Positions 1-9,388 of a stretch of 64,000 bases of DNA are shown here, one piece after another. The position numbers were made by a program, and so were the translations under genes. The notes beneath the pieces are model-generated. The model saw nothing but the letters and a program-made list of their open reading frames with translations, searched no databases and was not told where the DNA came from. The number at the start of each line of letters is the position of its first letter. Position 1 is the stretch's first letter. Origin of the DNA: Cobetia marina (GTDB taxonomy: Bacteria > Pseudomonadota > Gammaproteobacteria > Pseudomonadales > Halomonadaceae); contig NZ_CP017114.1 in the NCBI RefSeq assembly GCF_001720485.1, positions 310,001 to 374,000 of the forward strand. Direction: 5' to 3'.

Positions 1-426
1 GAGCGAGGTCATCGGCTCCTGGAAGACGGTGGCGATACGGTTGCCGCGCAGCTCGCGCATGCGCCGCGTCGAGGCACTCAGCAGGTCTTCGCCGCGCAGG
101 CGGATGGCGCCCTTGATCTCGGCGAGTTCCGGCAGCAGGCGCAGGATGGCGGTCGAGGTCACCGACTTGCCGGAGCCGGACTCGCCGACCAGCGCCAGCG
201 TCTCGCCCTTGTTGAGGGTGAAGCTGACGCCCTTGACGGCGGGTACCGCGCCATCCGGGAGCTGGAAGTCGACCTTGAGGTCATCGACTTCCATCAGCGG
301 CGGCGTGCCCGGCGCCTCGGCCGCCAGCCCCAGGCGAGTCAGGGTGTCGGCGCGGGCCTGGTCGGCGGCGTTGCGTGCTGGCGGCAGGCTGGAGGCGGTG
401 CCGGAGGGTGAAGGTGAAGAGGTCAT
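1..426 (-). CDS. Peptide ABC transporter ATP-binding protein (N-terminal part, cut by window edge)
   Basis: This is the ATPase of a peptide importer, hydrolysing ATP on the cytoplasmic face of the OppBC-type permease encoded just upstream. Only the first 142 codons are in the window. After a roughly 45-residue non-conserved N-terminal stretch there is a Walker A motif GESGSGKS at residues 81-88 and a Q-loop FQEPMTSL at the window edge. The ATG lies 15 bp after the oppC stop in the same orientation, so it is the next cistron. The stretch LLSAST...LRGNRIATVFQEP resembles the first half of double ATPases such as YejF or GsiA, so the full gene could be a fused OppD-OppF. The missing part prevents a decision. 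Confidence 0.85.
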   Translation of the reverse strand, partial: MTSSPSPSGTASSLPPARNAADQARADTLTRLGLAAEAPGTPPLMEVDDLKVDFQLPDGAVPAVKGVSFTLNKGETLALVGESGSGKSVTSTAILRLLPELAEIKGAIRLRGEDLLSASTRRMRELRGNRIATVFQEPMTSL

Positions 427-441
427 GATCAGCGCTCCGGT

Positions 442-1365
442 TCAGCGAGTCTTGGGGTCGAGGGCGTCACGCAGGCCATCGCCGAGGAAGTTGAGGCAGA
501 ACAGGGTCGCGGCGAGGAAGGCCGAGGGCACCAGCAGCATCCAGGGCGCGGTCTCCATCATGTCCTTGCCTTCGGAGATCAACACGCCCCAGGAGGTCAG
601 CGGTTCCTGCACGCCAAGCCCGAGGAATGACAGGAAGCTCTCCAGCAGGATGACCTTGGGCACCGTCAGCGTGACGTAGACGATCACCGGGCCCAGCGCG
701 TTCGGAATCAGGTGACGCGTCACGACCTGCAGATCACGCACGCCGAGTGCATGCGCCGCCTCGACGAATTCGCGCTTCTTGAGTGCCAGCACCTGGCCGC
801 GCACGATCCGCGACATGTCCAGCCACTCCACCGCACCGATGGCGGCGTAGATCAGGAAGATGTTGCGACCGAACACCACCATCAGCAGGATCACCAGGAA
901 CATGAACGGCAGCGAATACATGATGTCGACGAAGCGCATCATCAGATTGTCGGTGCGCCCGCCGAAGTAGCCGGAGACGGCGCCGTAGAGCACGCCGATC
1001 ACCAGGCTGACGAAGGTGGCGACCAGCGCCACCGACAGCGAGATCTGGCCGCCATGCAGGGTACGGGTCAGCAGGTCACGGCCGTTGACGTCGGTGCCGA
1101 AGATGTGGCCGGAGGCCAGGTCCGGGCCGGTGCCGATGGCGTTCCAGTCGACCTCGTCGAGTTCGAAGGGCGTCAGCCATGGGCCGATCAGGCAGGCCAG
1201 CACGACGAGGGTCATCACCACCAGGCTGCACATGGCGGCGCGGTTCTGCTTGAGACGACGCCAGGCATCGCGGGTCAGGCTGTCGCCTGCCGGTGCCGCA
1301 GGGGGCTGGCCGTCGAAGGCACTGGCAGCGCCGGTGCCGTGGGGGGCGGGAGTTGTCTGTGACAT
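442..1365 (-). CDS. oppC: Oligopeptide ABC transporter permease OppC
   Basis: Inner-membrane permease subunit, 307 residues, that pairs with OppB to form the peptide channel. A variable cytoplasmic N-terminus is followed by a first membrane helix at about residues 43-66 and the usual further helices. The EAA loop (EAAHALGVRDLQVVTRHLIP) that docks on the ATPase lies in the second half. It sits 14 bp after oppB and 15 bp before the ATPase gene, consistent with one transcript. The family assignment is firm. Whether the substrate is oligopeptide, dipeptide or murein peptide cannot be read from the permease. Confidence 0.92.
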   Translation of the reverse strand: MSQTTPAPHGTGAASAFDGQPPAAPAGDSLTRDAWRRLKQNRAAMCSLVVMTLVVLACLIGPWLTPFELDEVDWNAIGTGPDLASGHIFGTDVNGRDLLTRTLHGGQISLSVALVATFVSLVIGVLYGAVSGYFGGRTDNLMMRFVDIMYSLPFMFLVILLMVVFGRNIFLIYAAIGAVEWLDMSRIVRGQVLALKKREFVEAAHALGVRDLQVVTRHLIPNALGPVIVYVTLTVPKVILLESFLSFLGLGVQEPLTSWGVLISEGKDMMETAPWMLLVPSAFLAATLFCLNFLGDGLRDALDPKTR

Positions 1366-1379
1366 GTCAGGGCCTCGGG

Positions 1380-2306
1380 TCAGTCGTCGTAGCGGATCTG
1401 CGGGTCGAGCATGCTGTAGAGCAGATCGACGATCAGGTTGAGCAGCAGGATCAAGGCGCCATAGAAGACCACCGTGCCCATCACCAGGGTGTAGTCACGA
1501 TTGAGTGCACCCTGCACGAAATAGCGCCCGATGCCGGGAATGCCGAAGATCTGCTCGATCACCATCGAGCCGGTGATGATCCCGGCGATGGCCGGGCCGA
1601 GGTAGGAGACCACCGGCAGCATCGCCGGTCGCAAGGCATGGCGCAGAATCACCTTCCACTCGCTCAGCCCCTTGGCGCGGGCGGTGCGGATGTAGTGACT
1701 GCCCAGTACCTCAATCATGCTGGCGCGCATCATGCGGGCGATGTAGGCGATCTGCTGGATGGAGAGTGCCACCACCGGCAGCAGCAGGTTCTGCCAGGCG
1801 CCGCCGTTCCAGCCGCCGGCCGGCAGCCAGCCGAGCAGCACGCCGAACACCAGCGCCAGCAGCGGAGCGATCACGAAGTTGGGCACCGCGATCCCCGCCA
1901 GTGCGGTACTCATCACCACGTAATCCGCCGTCGAGTTGCGCCGGATGGCCGCGATCACCCCCAGCGGCACGCCGATCAGCAACGCGGCCAGAATCGCCCA
2001 CATGCCCAGTTCCAGACTGGCCGGGAAGCCCTGGCTGATCAGCTCGCTGACGTCGAAGTCCTTGTACTTGAAGGACGGGCCGAGATCGCCCTGTACCAGA
2101 TCACCCAGATAGCGGATGTACTGCATCGGCAGCGGTTCATCCAGGTGATAGGCCGCGCGCAGGTTCTGCTCGATTTCCGGCGGCAGGCGGCGTTCGCCAT
2201 CGAAGGGGCCGCCCGGGGCGACCCGCATCAGGAAGAACGACAGGGTGATCACGATCAGCAGGGTGGGAATCGCCTGCAGCAACCGTTTGAGGGTGTAGCT
2301 CAGCAT
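1380..2306 (-). CDS. oppB: Oligopeptide ABC transporter permease OppB
   Basis: Inner-membrane permease subunit, 308 residues, the usual OppB length. It starts with a hydrophobic helix (about residues 9-29) followed by the conserved APGGPFDGER segment typical of OppB/DppB N-termini. Its EAA loop (ARAKGLSEWKVILRHALRP) contacts the ATPase. The gene begins 59 bp after the upstream binding-protein gene and leads directly into oppC, so the four genes form a canonical binding protein-B-C-D order on the minus strand. Confidence 0.93.
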   Translation of the reverse strand: MLSYTLKRLLQAIPTLLIVITLSFFLMRVAPGGPFDGERRLPPEIEQNLRAAYHLDEPLPMQYIRYLGDLVQGDLGPSFKYKDFDVSELISQGFPASLELGMWAILAALLIGVPLGVIAAIRRNSTADYVVMSTALAGIAVPNFVIAPLLALVFGVLLGWLPAGGWNGGAWQNLLLPVVALSIQQIAYIARMMRASMIEVLGSHYIRTARAKGLSEWKVILRHALRPAMLPVVSYLGPAIAGIITGSMVIEQIFGIPGIGRYFVQGALNRDYTLVMGTVVFYGALILLLNLIVDLLYSMLDPQIRYDD

Positions 2307-2365
2307 CCAGTGCTCCGTTCGGGCCGCTGCCCGGGTGTGTCGTTGTTATGGGTGGCTGTGGTCTG

Positions 2366-4030
2366 TCAGTGCGAGGTGTCGATATGCAGATAGCGACTCG
2401 GGTGAACGTCCAGCGCGTTGGGGGCCCAGCCGCTGATGGCGGGGGTCACGAGGCTGGAGGTGACGTAGTCGTAGAGCGGCAGCACCACATCGTGGTCGAG
2501 CAGATACTGCTCGGCATCGTGCAGTTGTTGCCGGCGAGCATCGTCATCGCCCTCGCGCGCCGCCGCCTCGATCAGCGCATCGTAAGCCGGTGAGCTGAGC
2601 CCGGGTGCGTTGGAGGTGTTGTTGCTGCTGAAGGCGTTCAGGAAGTCGTAGGCATCGGCGATGGTCGCGATCATGCCGTAACGGCCGACCTCGAAATCGC
2701 CCAGCGCCAGATCCCGGTAATGCACCGCGGCCTCGGTATTGGTCAGCGTCACGTGCACGCCCAGCGGCTTCCACATCGCTCCGAGCGCCACGGCGATCTT
2801 CTTGTGGTCTTCCAGGGTGTTGTAGCGCAGGGTCAGCTCAAGCGGGTGGTCTGGCCCGTAGCCCGCGTCTGCCATCAGCTCGCGGGCCTTCGCCATGCGC
2901 CGGTCCATCGACCAGTCAGCGAAGTCGAAGCGCGCGCCCTGATGTTCACTCAACGCCTCGGGCACGAAATGCCAGGAGGGGATCTGGCCCATGCCGAGAA
3001 TGCGCTCGGTGATCACCTCACGACGCGTGGCCAGATTCAGCGCGCGACGAATGCGCCGGTCCGCCACGGGCGAGCCCTCGCGCAGATTGAAGACATAGAA
3101 GTACTCGCCGAGGATCGGGTAGGTGTGCAGGGCCTCGGCCAGATTGTCCTGAATCCACGCGTAGTGGCTGGCGGGTACGCCATAGGCGATCTCGACTTCA
3201 CCCGCACGGAAGCGATTGAGCGCGGCATGGCTCTCCTCGATGGGCAGGTAGACCACCTCGTCGAGAGTGACGTTCTGTGCGCCGTGATAGCGCGCGTTGG
3301 GTGTCAGCGTGATATGCGACTGCGGCGCCCATTCCTTGAGCACGAAGGCGCCCGAGGTGACCATGTTGGCCGGCCGCGTCCAGTCAGCGCCATTGGCCAC
3401 GATGACATGGCGTGGCAGCGGGGCGGCTTCGCTCATCGCCAGCGTCTGCGCCAGTGTTGCCGACGGATGACTGAGCGTGATGGTGAGCGTCTGCGCATCG
3501 GGCGCGGCCACGCCGAGCTGATCCGGGGGCAGCGCGCCGGTATTCACCGCGCGGGCATTGACGATCGGGTAGTAGAGGGTGGCGTTGTGGGCCGCGGTAG
3601 CCGGTGTCAGCAGGCGGCGCAGCGCAAAGACTGCATCCTCGGCGGTCAACGGCGTGCCGTCTGACCACACAAGCCCCGCGCGCAGATGGAAGGTCCAGAT
3701 CCGTCCATCGGCGGACGACTCCCAGCGCTCTGCCAGCCCGGGAATCAGCTCGCCGTCGGCGGAGTAGGCGATCAGCGGCTCGAACAGATCACGCACGATG
3801 CGTGTCTCCCAGGTGCCGCTGGTCTGTTGCGGGTCCAGCGAGCCGGGTTCGGCGCCATTGGCGATGCGCAGGATCTGTTCGTCCTGGCTTGCGGGGCTTA
3901 TGGAGCTTGTGGAGCTTGTGGCTTGTGCGGCCATGGCGCTGCTGGAAGCGCTCATGGACACGGAGAGAACGGACAGCAGCAGGCCTGCGCCGAGGCTTGC
4001 CGCGCATTGCATCGAGGAAGTGGGGGACAT
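2366..4030 (-). CDS. Periplasmic peptide-binding protein of ABC importer (copy nearest oppB)
   Basis: Family-5 extracellular solute-binding protein (OppA/DppA/MppA type), about 554 residues, delivering peptides to OppBC. I place the start at 4030 because an AAGGAG box lies 8 bp upstream and the protein then opens with a secretion signal ending near SSSAMAAQA. Upstream in-frame codons give no signal-like sequence. After the signal comes a Ser/Thr-rich linker, then the ANGAEPGSLDPQQTSGTWE segment typical of OppA proteins. The adjacent gene at 4181-5806 is a clear paralogue, so this is a tandem duplication. Divergence of the two proteins suggests different peptide preferences, which is inference. 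Confidence 0.9.
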   Translation of the reverse strand: MSPTSSMQCAASLGAGLLLSVLSVSMSASSSAMAAQATSSTSSISPASQDEQILRIANGAEPGSLDPQQTSGTWETRIVRDLFEPLIAYSADGELIPGLAERWESSADGRIWTFHLRAGLVWSDGTPLTAEDAVFALRRLLTPATAAHNATLYYPIVNARAVNTGALPPDQLGVAAPDAQTLTITLSHPSATLAQTLAMSEAAPLPRHVIVANGADWTRPANMVTSGAFVLKEWAPQSHITLTPNARYHGAQNVTLDEVVYLPIEESHAALNRFRAGEVEIAYGVPASHYAWIQDNLAEALHTYPILGEYFYVFNLREGSPVADRRIRRALNLATRREVITERILGMGQIPSWHFVPEALSEHQGARFDFADWSMDRRMAKARELMADAGYGPDHPLELTLRYNTLEDHKKIAVALGAMWKPLGVHVTLTNTEAAVHYRDLALGDFEVGRYGMIATIADAYDFLNAFSSNNTSNAPGLSSPAYDALIEAAAREGDDDARRQQLHDAEQYLLDHDVVLPLYDYVTSSLVTPAISGWAPNALDVHPSRYLHIDTSH

Positions 4031-4180
4031 GCGTCGACTCCTTGTCACGCCCGTGGGGCGCGACGGCATCTTCTGGTGCCATCCTTGGCAGATGCCACGC
4101 GGCTGCCCCGGTGGACAGCCGCGTGAACCCATGACATTCGAGAGAGCGGCGAGCCTGGTCAGAGGCTCAGCAGGCTCGCC

Positions 4181-5806
4181 TCATTCGGAGAACGAGACCC
4201 AGCGTGAGCGGTGGATATCCTCGATGTTGCCCTGCCAGCCGCTGAGCTTGGGATTCACCAGGTTGCGTGACACGTAGTAGTAGATCGGCAACACGGCGTA
4301 GTCATCCAGCGCCTTGCGCTCGGCGTCCTGCATCAGGGCTTCTCGGTCATCCATGTCGAGGGTATCGGCGGCCTTTTGCATGTCGTCATCCAGCGCCTTG
4401 TTGGAATAGGCGCCGTAATTGTTGGGCACGCCGGTTTCCAGCAGGTTGAGGAAGTTCTGGGCGTCGTTGTAATCGCCGATCCAGCCGGCGCGACCGACAT
4501 CGAACTTGCCCTGGCGCATGTCCTCGTAGTGCACCGCCACCTCGGCATTCAGCAGATTGACCTTCACGCCCAGCGGCTTCCACATCGCGGCGGCGGCGAT
4601 GGCCACCTTCTTGTGGTCTTCGCTGGTGTTGTAGCGCAGGGTCAGCTCCAGCGGGTTGTCCGGGCCGTAGCCGGCGTCCTCCATCAGAGACCTGGCCTTC
4701 TGCATGCGTTCATCCATCGACATGTCCTTGAAGGGCATCTCCTGGATGTCGTAGTGGTTCACGCCGGTGGGCACGAAGCTGTAGGCCGGCACTTCGCCGG
4801 TGCCGAGAATCTTGTCGGTGATGATGTTGCGGCGGATGGAGAGGTTGAGCGCCTCGCGCACCCGCGGGTCTGCCGTGGCATGGCCGTCGCGTGAATTGAG
4901 CACGTAGTAGTAGATACCCAGGTAGGGCGCGACGTGGGTGGCGTCCGGCAGATTGTCCTTCAGCCAGCCGTATTGCTGGGTGGGGAATTCGCGTGCGATG
5001 TCGATCTCGCCGGCACGGAAGCGCTTCAGGGCGCTGTTGCGCTCCTCGATGGGGTAGTAGATCACCTCATCCAGCGCGACCTCCTTGGCATCGTGGAATT
5101 CAGGATTCTTGACCGCGACGATGCGGGTCTGCGGCTGCCACTCGCTCAGCTCGAAGGCGCCGTTGGAGACCATCTTGCCGGGGTCGGTCCAGTCCTTGCC
5201 GTACTTCTCCACCACATGTTTCGGCAGCGGGTAGGCGGTGTAATGCGAGAGCTGGTCCAGGAAGTAGGGCGTCGGGCGCTCGAGGGTGATCTCGAGAGTG
5301 TGGTCATCCACGGCTCGCACGCCGAGGGTATCCGGCTCGGCCTCGCCGCTGTTGATGGCCTTGGCATTCTTGATCGGATACAGGATGTAGGCGTAATCCG
5401 AGGCGTTCTCGGGTGTCATGATGCGCTTGAGCGCGTACACGAAGTCCTCGGCGGTCACCGGCTCACCGTCAGACCACTTGCCGTCCTGGCGCAGCGTGAA
5501 GGTATAGGTCTTGCCGTCATCGGAAATCTGCCATGACTCGGCCGCGCCGGGGATGCGCTCGCCATCGGCGGCTTCGGTGACCAGCCCCTCGAAGAGATCG
5601 CCCACCACGTCATTTTCCCAGGTGCCGGAGATCTGCTGCGGGTCCAGCGAGGCCGGCTCTCCCATGATCGCCAGCTTGAGCGTATCGGCCATGAGGCCCG
5701 GGGAAGCGGCGATGCTCCCGGCCAGCAGCAGGGAGCTTGCCAGTCGCTTGAGCGCGAAGCGCTTGGGGAGGGCCGGCGCATGAGACGAGGAGTGCAGTAG
5801 TGCCAT
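4181..5806 (-). CDS. Periplasmic peptide-binding protein of ABC importer (first gene of operon)
   Basis: Family-5 solute-binding protein of 541 residues with an N-terminal signal peptide (basic KRFALKRLASSLLLAG, cleavage probably after SPGLMA). The mature part opens DTLKLAIMGEPASLDPQQI and carries blocks shared with the next gene, such as YNTSEDHKKVAIA and FRAGEIDIA. It is first in the presumed operon, 150 bp before its paralogue. The ATG at 5806 has no strong Shine-Dalgarno sequence, but no other in-frame start preserves the signal peptide. Function: capture of oligopeptides in the periplasm. The exact ligand is unknown. Confidence 0.9.
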   Translation of the reverse strand: MALLHSSSHAPALPKRFALKRLASSLLLAGSIAASPGLMADTLKLAIMGEPASLDPQQISGTWENDVVGDLFEGLVTEAADGERIPGAAESWQISDDGKTYTFTLRQDGKWSDGEPVTAEDFVYALKRIMTPENASDYAYILYPIKNAKAINSGEAEPDTLGVRAVDDHTLEITLERPTPYFLDQLSHYTAYPLPKHVVEKYGKDWTDPGKMVSNGAFELSEWQPQTRIVAVKNPEFHDAKEVALDEVIYYPIEERNSALKRFRAGEIDIAREFPTQQYGWLKDNLPDATHVAPYLGIYYYVLNSRDGHATADPRVREALNLSIRRNIITDKILGTGEVPAYSFVPTGVNHYDIQEMPFKDMSMDERMQKARSLMEDAGYGPDNPLELTLRYNTSEDHKKVAIAAAAMWKPLGVKVNLLNAEVAVHYEDMRQGKFDVGRAGWIGDYNDAQNFLNLLETGVPNNYGAYSNKALDDDMQKAADTLDMDDREALMQDAERKALDDYAVLPIYYYVSRNLVNPKLSGWQGNIEDIHRSRWVSFSE

Positions 5807-6235
5807 GGTAGGGAGGCTCGCTATTGTTGTTAGGGGGAATACGAGTGATGCCTTCTACCATCGAGTCTTTTCCTGCCTGCTGTCCATGTTAAAAAATGGA
5901 TAGCTCATGCATGCATTCGATGATCGCCATGCAAGACACGGAAAATCGGGCGTTCTGGGGCTGACAGCCGTTTGAATGACTTTGGTCGCAGTCGCATGGA
6001 AGGCAGGCAGCTGCCGGCTGGCGGGCAGCGTGACGGATACCCGAGAGCGTCCTTCGGCCACCTGGCCACGGATGATGGGGCGGGCATGGTCGCCACGCCG
6101 GGAAATGGCTACAATATCGGGCTTCGCGCGCTGTCGATCTGCGCAGGTGTCCAGTGGACAACGTCTCGCAGGCTGTCCCCTTCGACAGGGCTGTCGCGCC
6201 CCATTCACGCATCATCGCCTCAAGACAGGACGACC
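5807..6235. other. Divergent intergenic region between the peptide importer and prfB
   Basis: This gap of about 430 bp must hold promoters for both divergent units. I see a possible sigma-70 -10 element TACAAT at 6110-6115 for prfB, with a poor -35. I see no RNA gene, repeat or credible ORF; the short frames here lack ribosome sites and conserved sequence. Confidence 0.5.
6110..6115 (+). promoter_or_regulatory. Possible -10 element for prfB
   Basis: TACAAT matches the sigma-70 -10 consensus in five of six positions and lies about 120 bp before the prfB start. No good -35 box sits 16-18 bp upstream, so the call is weak. Confidence 0.3.
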
Positions 6236-7334
6236 ATGCAAGAGATCAATCCGATCACCAACCTCATCAAGGACCTGTCCGAAAGGGCAGAAGTCCTGAG
6301 GGGGTATCTTTGACTATGCCGAAAAGCAGGATCGGCTAGAGGAAGTCACTCGCGAACTCGAGAATCCGGATGTCTGGAATGACCCGGAATACGCGCAGAA
6401 ACTCGGCAAGGAGCGTGCGTCGCTGGAGCTGGTCGTCAAGACCCTCGACGACATGAGCAACGGCCTGTCCGACTGCGCTGACCTGCTGGAGATGGCGGTC
6501 GAGGAAGAGGATGAAGGCACCGTGGACGAAGTCGTCCGCGAGCTGGATCAGCTCAAGGCCAGTCTCGAGAAGCTCGAGTTCCGCCGGATGTTCTCCGGTG
6601 ACATGGATGCCAACAACGCCTACCTCGACATCCAGGCCGGCTCCGGTGGTACCGAAGCTCAGGACTGGGGCAACATGCTGCTGCGCATGTACCTGCGCTG
6701 GGCCGAGCATCACGGCTTCAAGACCGAGATCGTCGAGGCGAGTGCCGGTGAAGTCGCGGGCATCAAGTCCGCCACCATTCACATCGAGGGCGACTATGCC
6801 TTCGGTTGGCTGCGCACCGAGCTGGGTGTGCACCGTCTGGTGCGCAAGAGTCCCTTCGACTCCGGCGGCCGTCGTCACACCTCGTTCGCGTCCGTGTTCG
6901 TGTCGCCGGAAATCGATGACAACATCGAGATCGACATCAATCCGGCCGATCTGCGCACCGATACCTATCGCTCCTCCGGTGCCGGTGGTCAGCACGTCAA
7001 CACCACCGACTCCGCGGTACGTATCACCCACATCCCGACAGGGATCGTGGCGGCCTGCCAGACCGAGCGCAGCCAGCACTCCAACCGTGACCGCGCCATG
7101 AAGATGCTGAAGGCGCGTATCTACGAAGCCGAGATGCAGAAGCGCAACGCCGCCAAGCAGGAACTCGAGGACTCCAAGTCCGACATCGGTTGGGGCAGCC
7201 AGATCCGCTCCTACGTCCTCGATGACCAGCGCATCAAGGACTTGCGGACCGGTGTCCAGTCGAGCAACTGTGACAAGGTGCTCGACGGCGATCTCGATGA
7301 CTTCATCGTCGCCAGCCTCAAGATGGGGCTCTGA
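6236..7334 (+). CDS. prfB: Peptide chain release factor 2, with programmed +1 frameshift
   Basis: RF2 recognises UGA and UAA stop codons and releases the finished peptide from the ribosome. The coding sequence is split. Frame 1 runs from the ATG at 6236 for 25 codons to an in-frame TGA at 6311-6313; translation resumes in the +1 frame at GAC (6312-6314) and ends at 7334, giving 365 residues, the same length as E. coli RF2. The stop-codon recognition tripeptide SPF (in RKSPFDSGG) and the peptidyl hydrolysis motif GGQ (in [13 protein letters not shown]) are both present. The site itself is canonical, so this is autoregulation, not a pseudogene. lysS follows, as in many gammaproteobacteria. Confidence 0.97.
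6299..6314 (+). promoter_or_regulatory. Programmed +1 ribosomal frameshift site of prfB
   Basis: The order is an internal Shine-Dalgarno-like AGGGGG (6299-6304), TAT, the slippery CTT (6308-6310), the TGA stop (6311-6313) and C. The 3-nt distance between AGGGGG and CTT matches the known RF2 mechanism. When RF2 is scarce the ribosome pauses at UGA, slips from CUU to UUU and continues, so RF2 controls its own synthesis. Confidence 0.97.
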
Positions 7335-7366
7335 TCGCGAGGAGACTCGCGAACCAGCGCCCATTC

Positions 7367-7393
7367 GCCTCCGCCGGTATCGCCGGCGGAGGC
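7367..7393 (+). terminator. Hairpin after prfB
   Basis: An 11-bp perfect stem (GCCTCCGCCGG / CCGGCGGAGGC) with a 5-nt loop lies 33 bp after the prfB stop. There is no T-tract after it, so it may be a weak terminator or only an RNA 3' structure between prfB and lysS. Confidence 0.5.
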
Positions 7394-7496
7394 CACGAAT
7401 TCCCGAATCGCGATCAGTCCTGATGCGCTATCCCCAGGCTGATCTTGATCTGTCGTGGCTTTGGCCATGACCCTTTGATACGAGACAGGCCCCTCC

Positions 7497-9035
7497 ATGT
7501 CGACAGAGCAGACCCCCGCCATTGATGAGCAGCAGGCCGCCGAACAGGCTCAGGAAGAGAATCGCCTGATCGCCGAACGTCGCGCCAAGCTGAGTGCCCG
7601 CCGTGAGCAGGCCGCCGCCGAAGGCAAGAGCGCCTTCCCGAATGACTTCCGTCGTGACAGCCTCGCCGCTGACCTGCAGGCGGAGCTGGGCGAGAAGGAC
7701 AAGGCCGAGCTGGAGACGCTGGACCGCAAGGCCGCCGTCGCCGGGCGCATCATGCGCAAGCGTGGCCCCTTCATCGTGCTGCAGGAAGTCTCCGGCCAGA
7801 TTCAGCTCTATGTCGACAAGAAGGGCCTGCCGGAAGCGCTGCTCGAGGACATCAAGGGCTGGGACATCGGCGACATCGTCGGTGCCAGTGGCCCGGTGCA
7901 CAAGTCCGGCAAGGGCGATCTGTACGTCATGATCGAAAGTGCCCAGCTGATGACCAAGAACCTGCGTCCGCTGCCGGACAAGTTCCATGGTCTGTCCGAC
8001 CAGGAAATGCGCTATCGCCAGCGCTATGTCGATCTGATCATGAACGAGCAGTCACGTCGCACCTTCGCGCTGCGTGCCGGCATCGTCGCCTCCATCCGTC
8101 GTTTCCTCAGCGACCGCGGCTTCATGGAAGTCGAGACGCCGATGCTGCAGCAGATTCCGGGTGGCGCGACCGCGCGTCCGTTCATCACGCACCACAATGC
8201 GCTGGACATGGAAATGTACCTGCGCATCGCCCCGGAGCTGTACCTGAAGCGTCTGGTGGTGGGTGGCTTCGAGCGCGTGTTCGAGATCAACCGCAACTTC
8301 CGCAACGAAGGGCTGTCGACGCGTCACAATCCCGAGTTCACCATGCTCGAGTTCTACTGGGCCTACGCGGACTACCGTGACCTGATCGCGCTGACCGAAG
8401 ACATGATCCGCACCGCAGCTCAGGAAGTGCTCGGCACTACGCAGATCACCTGTCAGGGCAGCGAGTACGACCTGAGCCAGCCGTTCATCCAGATGACCAT
8501 GCGCGAGTCGATCATCAAGTATGGCGATGGCATCACCGCAGCCGACCTGGCCGATTACGACGCCGCACGCGCCACGGCGGAGCGTCTCGGTATCCAGGTC
8601 AAGCCGATCTGGGGGCTGGGCAAGCTCGAGACCGAGATCTTCGAAGCCGTCGCCGAGCACCGTCTCGACCAGCCGACCTTCATCACCGAGTACCCGGCCG
8701 AAGTCAGCCCGCTGGCGCGTCGCAACGATGCCAACCCGCACGTGACCGATCGCTTCGAGTTCTTCGTCGGTGGCCGCGAGATCGCCAATGGCTTCTCGGA
8801 GCTCAACGACGCCGAAGATCAGGCCGAGCGCTTCCAGGCTCAGGTGGCCGAGAAGGATGCCGGGGATGACGAAGCCATGTTCTACGACGCCGACTACGTG
8901 CGCGCGCTGGAATACGGCATGCCGCCGACGGCGGGTGAAGGCATCGGCATCGACCGTCTGGTGATGCTGCTGACCGACAGCGCCTCCATCCGCGATGTGC
9001 TGCTGTTCCCGGCGATGCGTCCGCAGCAGGGCTGA
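7497..9035 (+). CDS. lysS: Lysyl-tRNA synthetase, class II
   Basis: Charges tRNA-Lys with lysine in the cytoplasm. At 512 residues it has the usual LysRS length: an N-terminal OB-fold anticodon-binding domain (about 60-165), then the class II catalytic core. Motif 2 is visible as [20 protein letters not shown] and motif 3 as [15 protein letters not shown]. It lies 162 bp after prfB in the order known from E. coli. The N-terminal 45 residues are charged and variable, as usual for the family. Confidence 0.97.
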   Translation: MSTEQTPAIDEQQAAEQAQEENRLIAERRAKLSARREQAAAEGKSAFPNDFRRDSLAADLQAELGEKDKAELETLDRKAAVAGRIMRKRGPFIVLQEVSGQIQLYVDKKGLPEALLEDIKGWDIGDIVGASGPVHKSGKGDLYVMIESAQLMTKNLRPLPDKFHGLSDQEMRYRQRYVDLIMNEQSRRTFALRAGIVASIRRFLSDRGFMEVETPMLQQIPGGATARPFITHHNALDMEMYLRIAPELYLKRLVVGGFERVFEINRNFRNEGLSTRHNPEFTMLEFYWAYADYRDLIALTEDMIRTAAQEVLGTTQITCQGSEYDLSQPFIQMTMRESIIKYGDGITAADLADYDAARATAERLGIQVKPIWGLGKLETEIFEAVAEHRLDQPTFITEYPAEVSPLARRNDANPHVTDRFEFFVGGREIANGFSELNDAEDQAERFQAQVAEKDAGDDEAMFYDADYVRALEYGMPPTAGEGIGIDRLVMLLTDSASIRDVLLFPAMRPQQG

Positions 9036-9388
9036 TCGCGCTGCTCGCCTCCCGTGGTGAGTCATCGTGACGAACCGCGCTGATGGCACTTGCGACGCCT
9101 CCGATCCTCGATCGGGGGCGTCGTGGTCTCTGCAGGGCGACATTGGCTGACGACGAGCGGTGGCCGAGGCGCAATCGTCACGGATGAGGCGAGGCGGTGC
9201 TTGGCTTTGTTGCCTGCGAGCGGCCATAATGGTCGGCGTCCTGTCAGTCAGCCGTTTCATGGTGCTGAAGCTGACGACAGTATCGTCGAGGTCTACCGTG
9301 CGAGAGCGTGTGCCGGCTGTGTCGAGCCACCCACGATGGCGGTGTCCTGCCTTGGGAATTGTCCCCTGAATGTCCTGGAGAGTGCAGA
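9036..9388 (+). other. Intergenic region lysS to unknown acidic protein
   Basis: This gap of about 350 bp contains the lysS terminator hairpin near its start and presumably the promoter of the next gene. I found no further gene, repeat or RNA structure in it. Confidence 0.5.
9094..9122 (+). terminator. Terminator hairpin of lysS
   Basis: A 13-bp stem, GACGCCTCCGATC against GATCGGGGGCGTC with one G-T pair, encloses a 3-nt loop 58 bp after the lysS stop. The downstream sequence is only moderately T-rich. Confidence 0.6.

Noticed and set aside
6236..7334. prfB as a frameshifted pseudogene or sequencing error
   Set aside because: The in-frame TGA lies in the exact known recoding context, and the product across the shift has the full family length and motifs.
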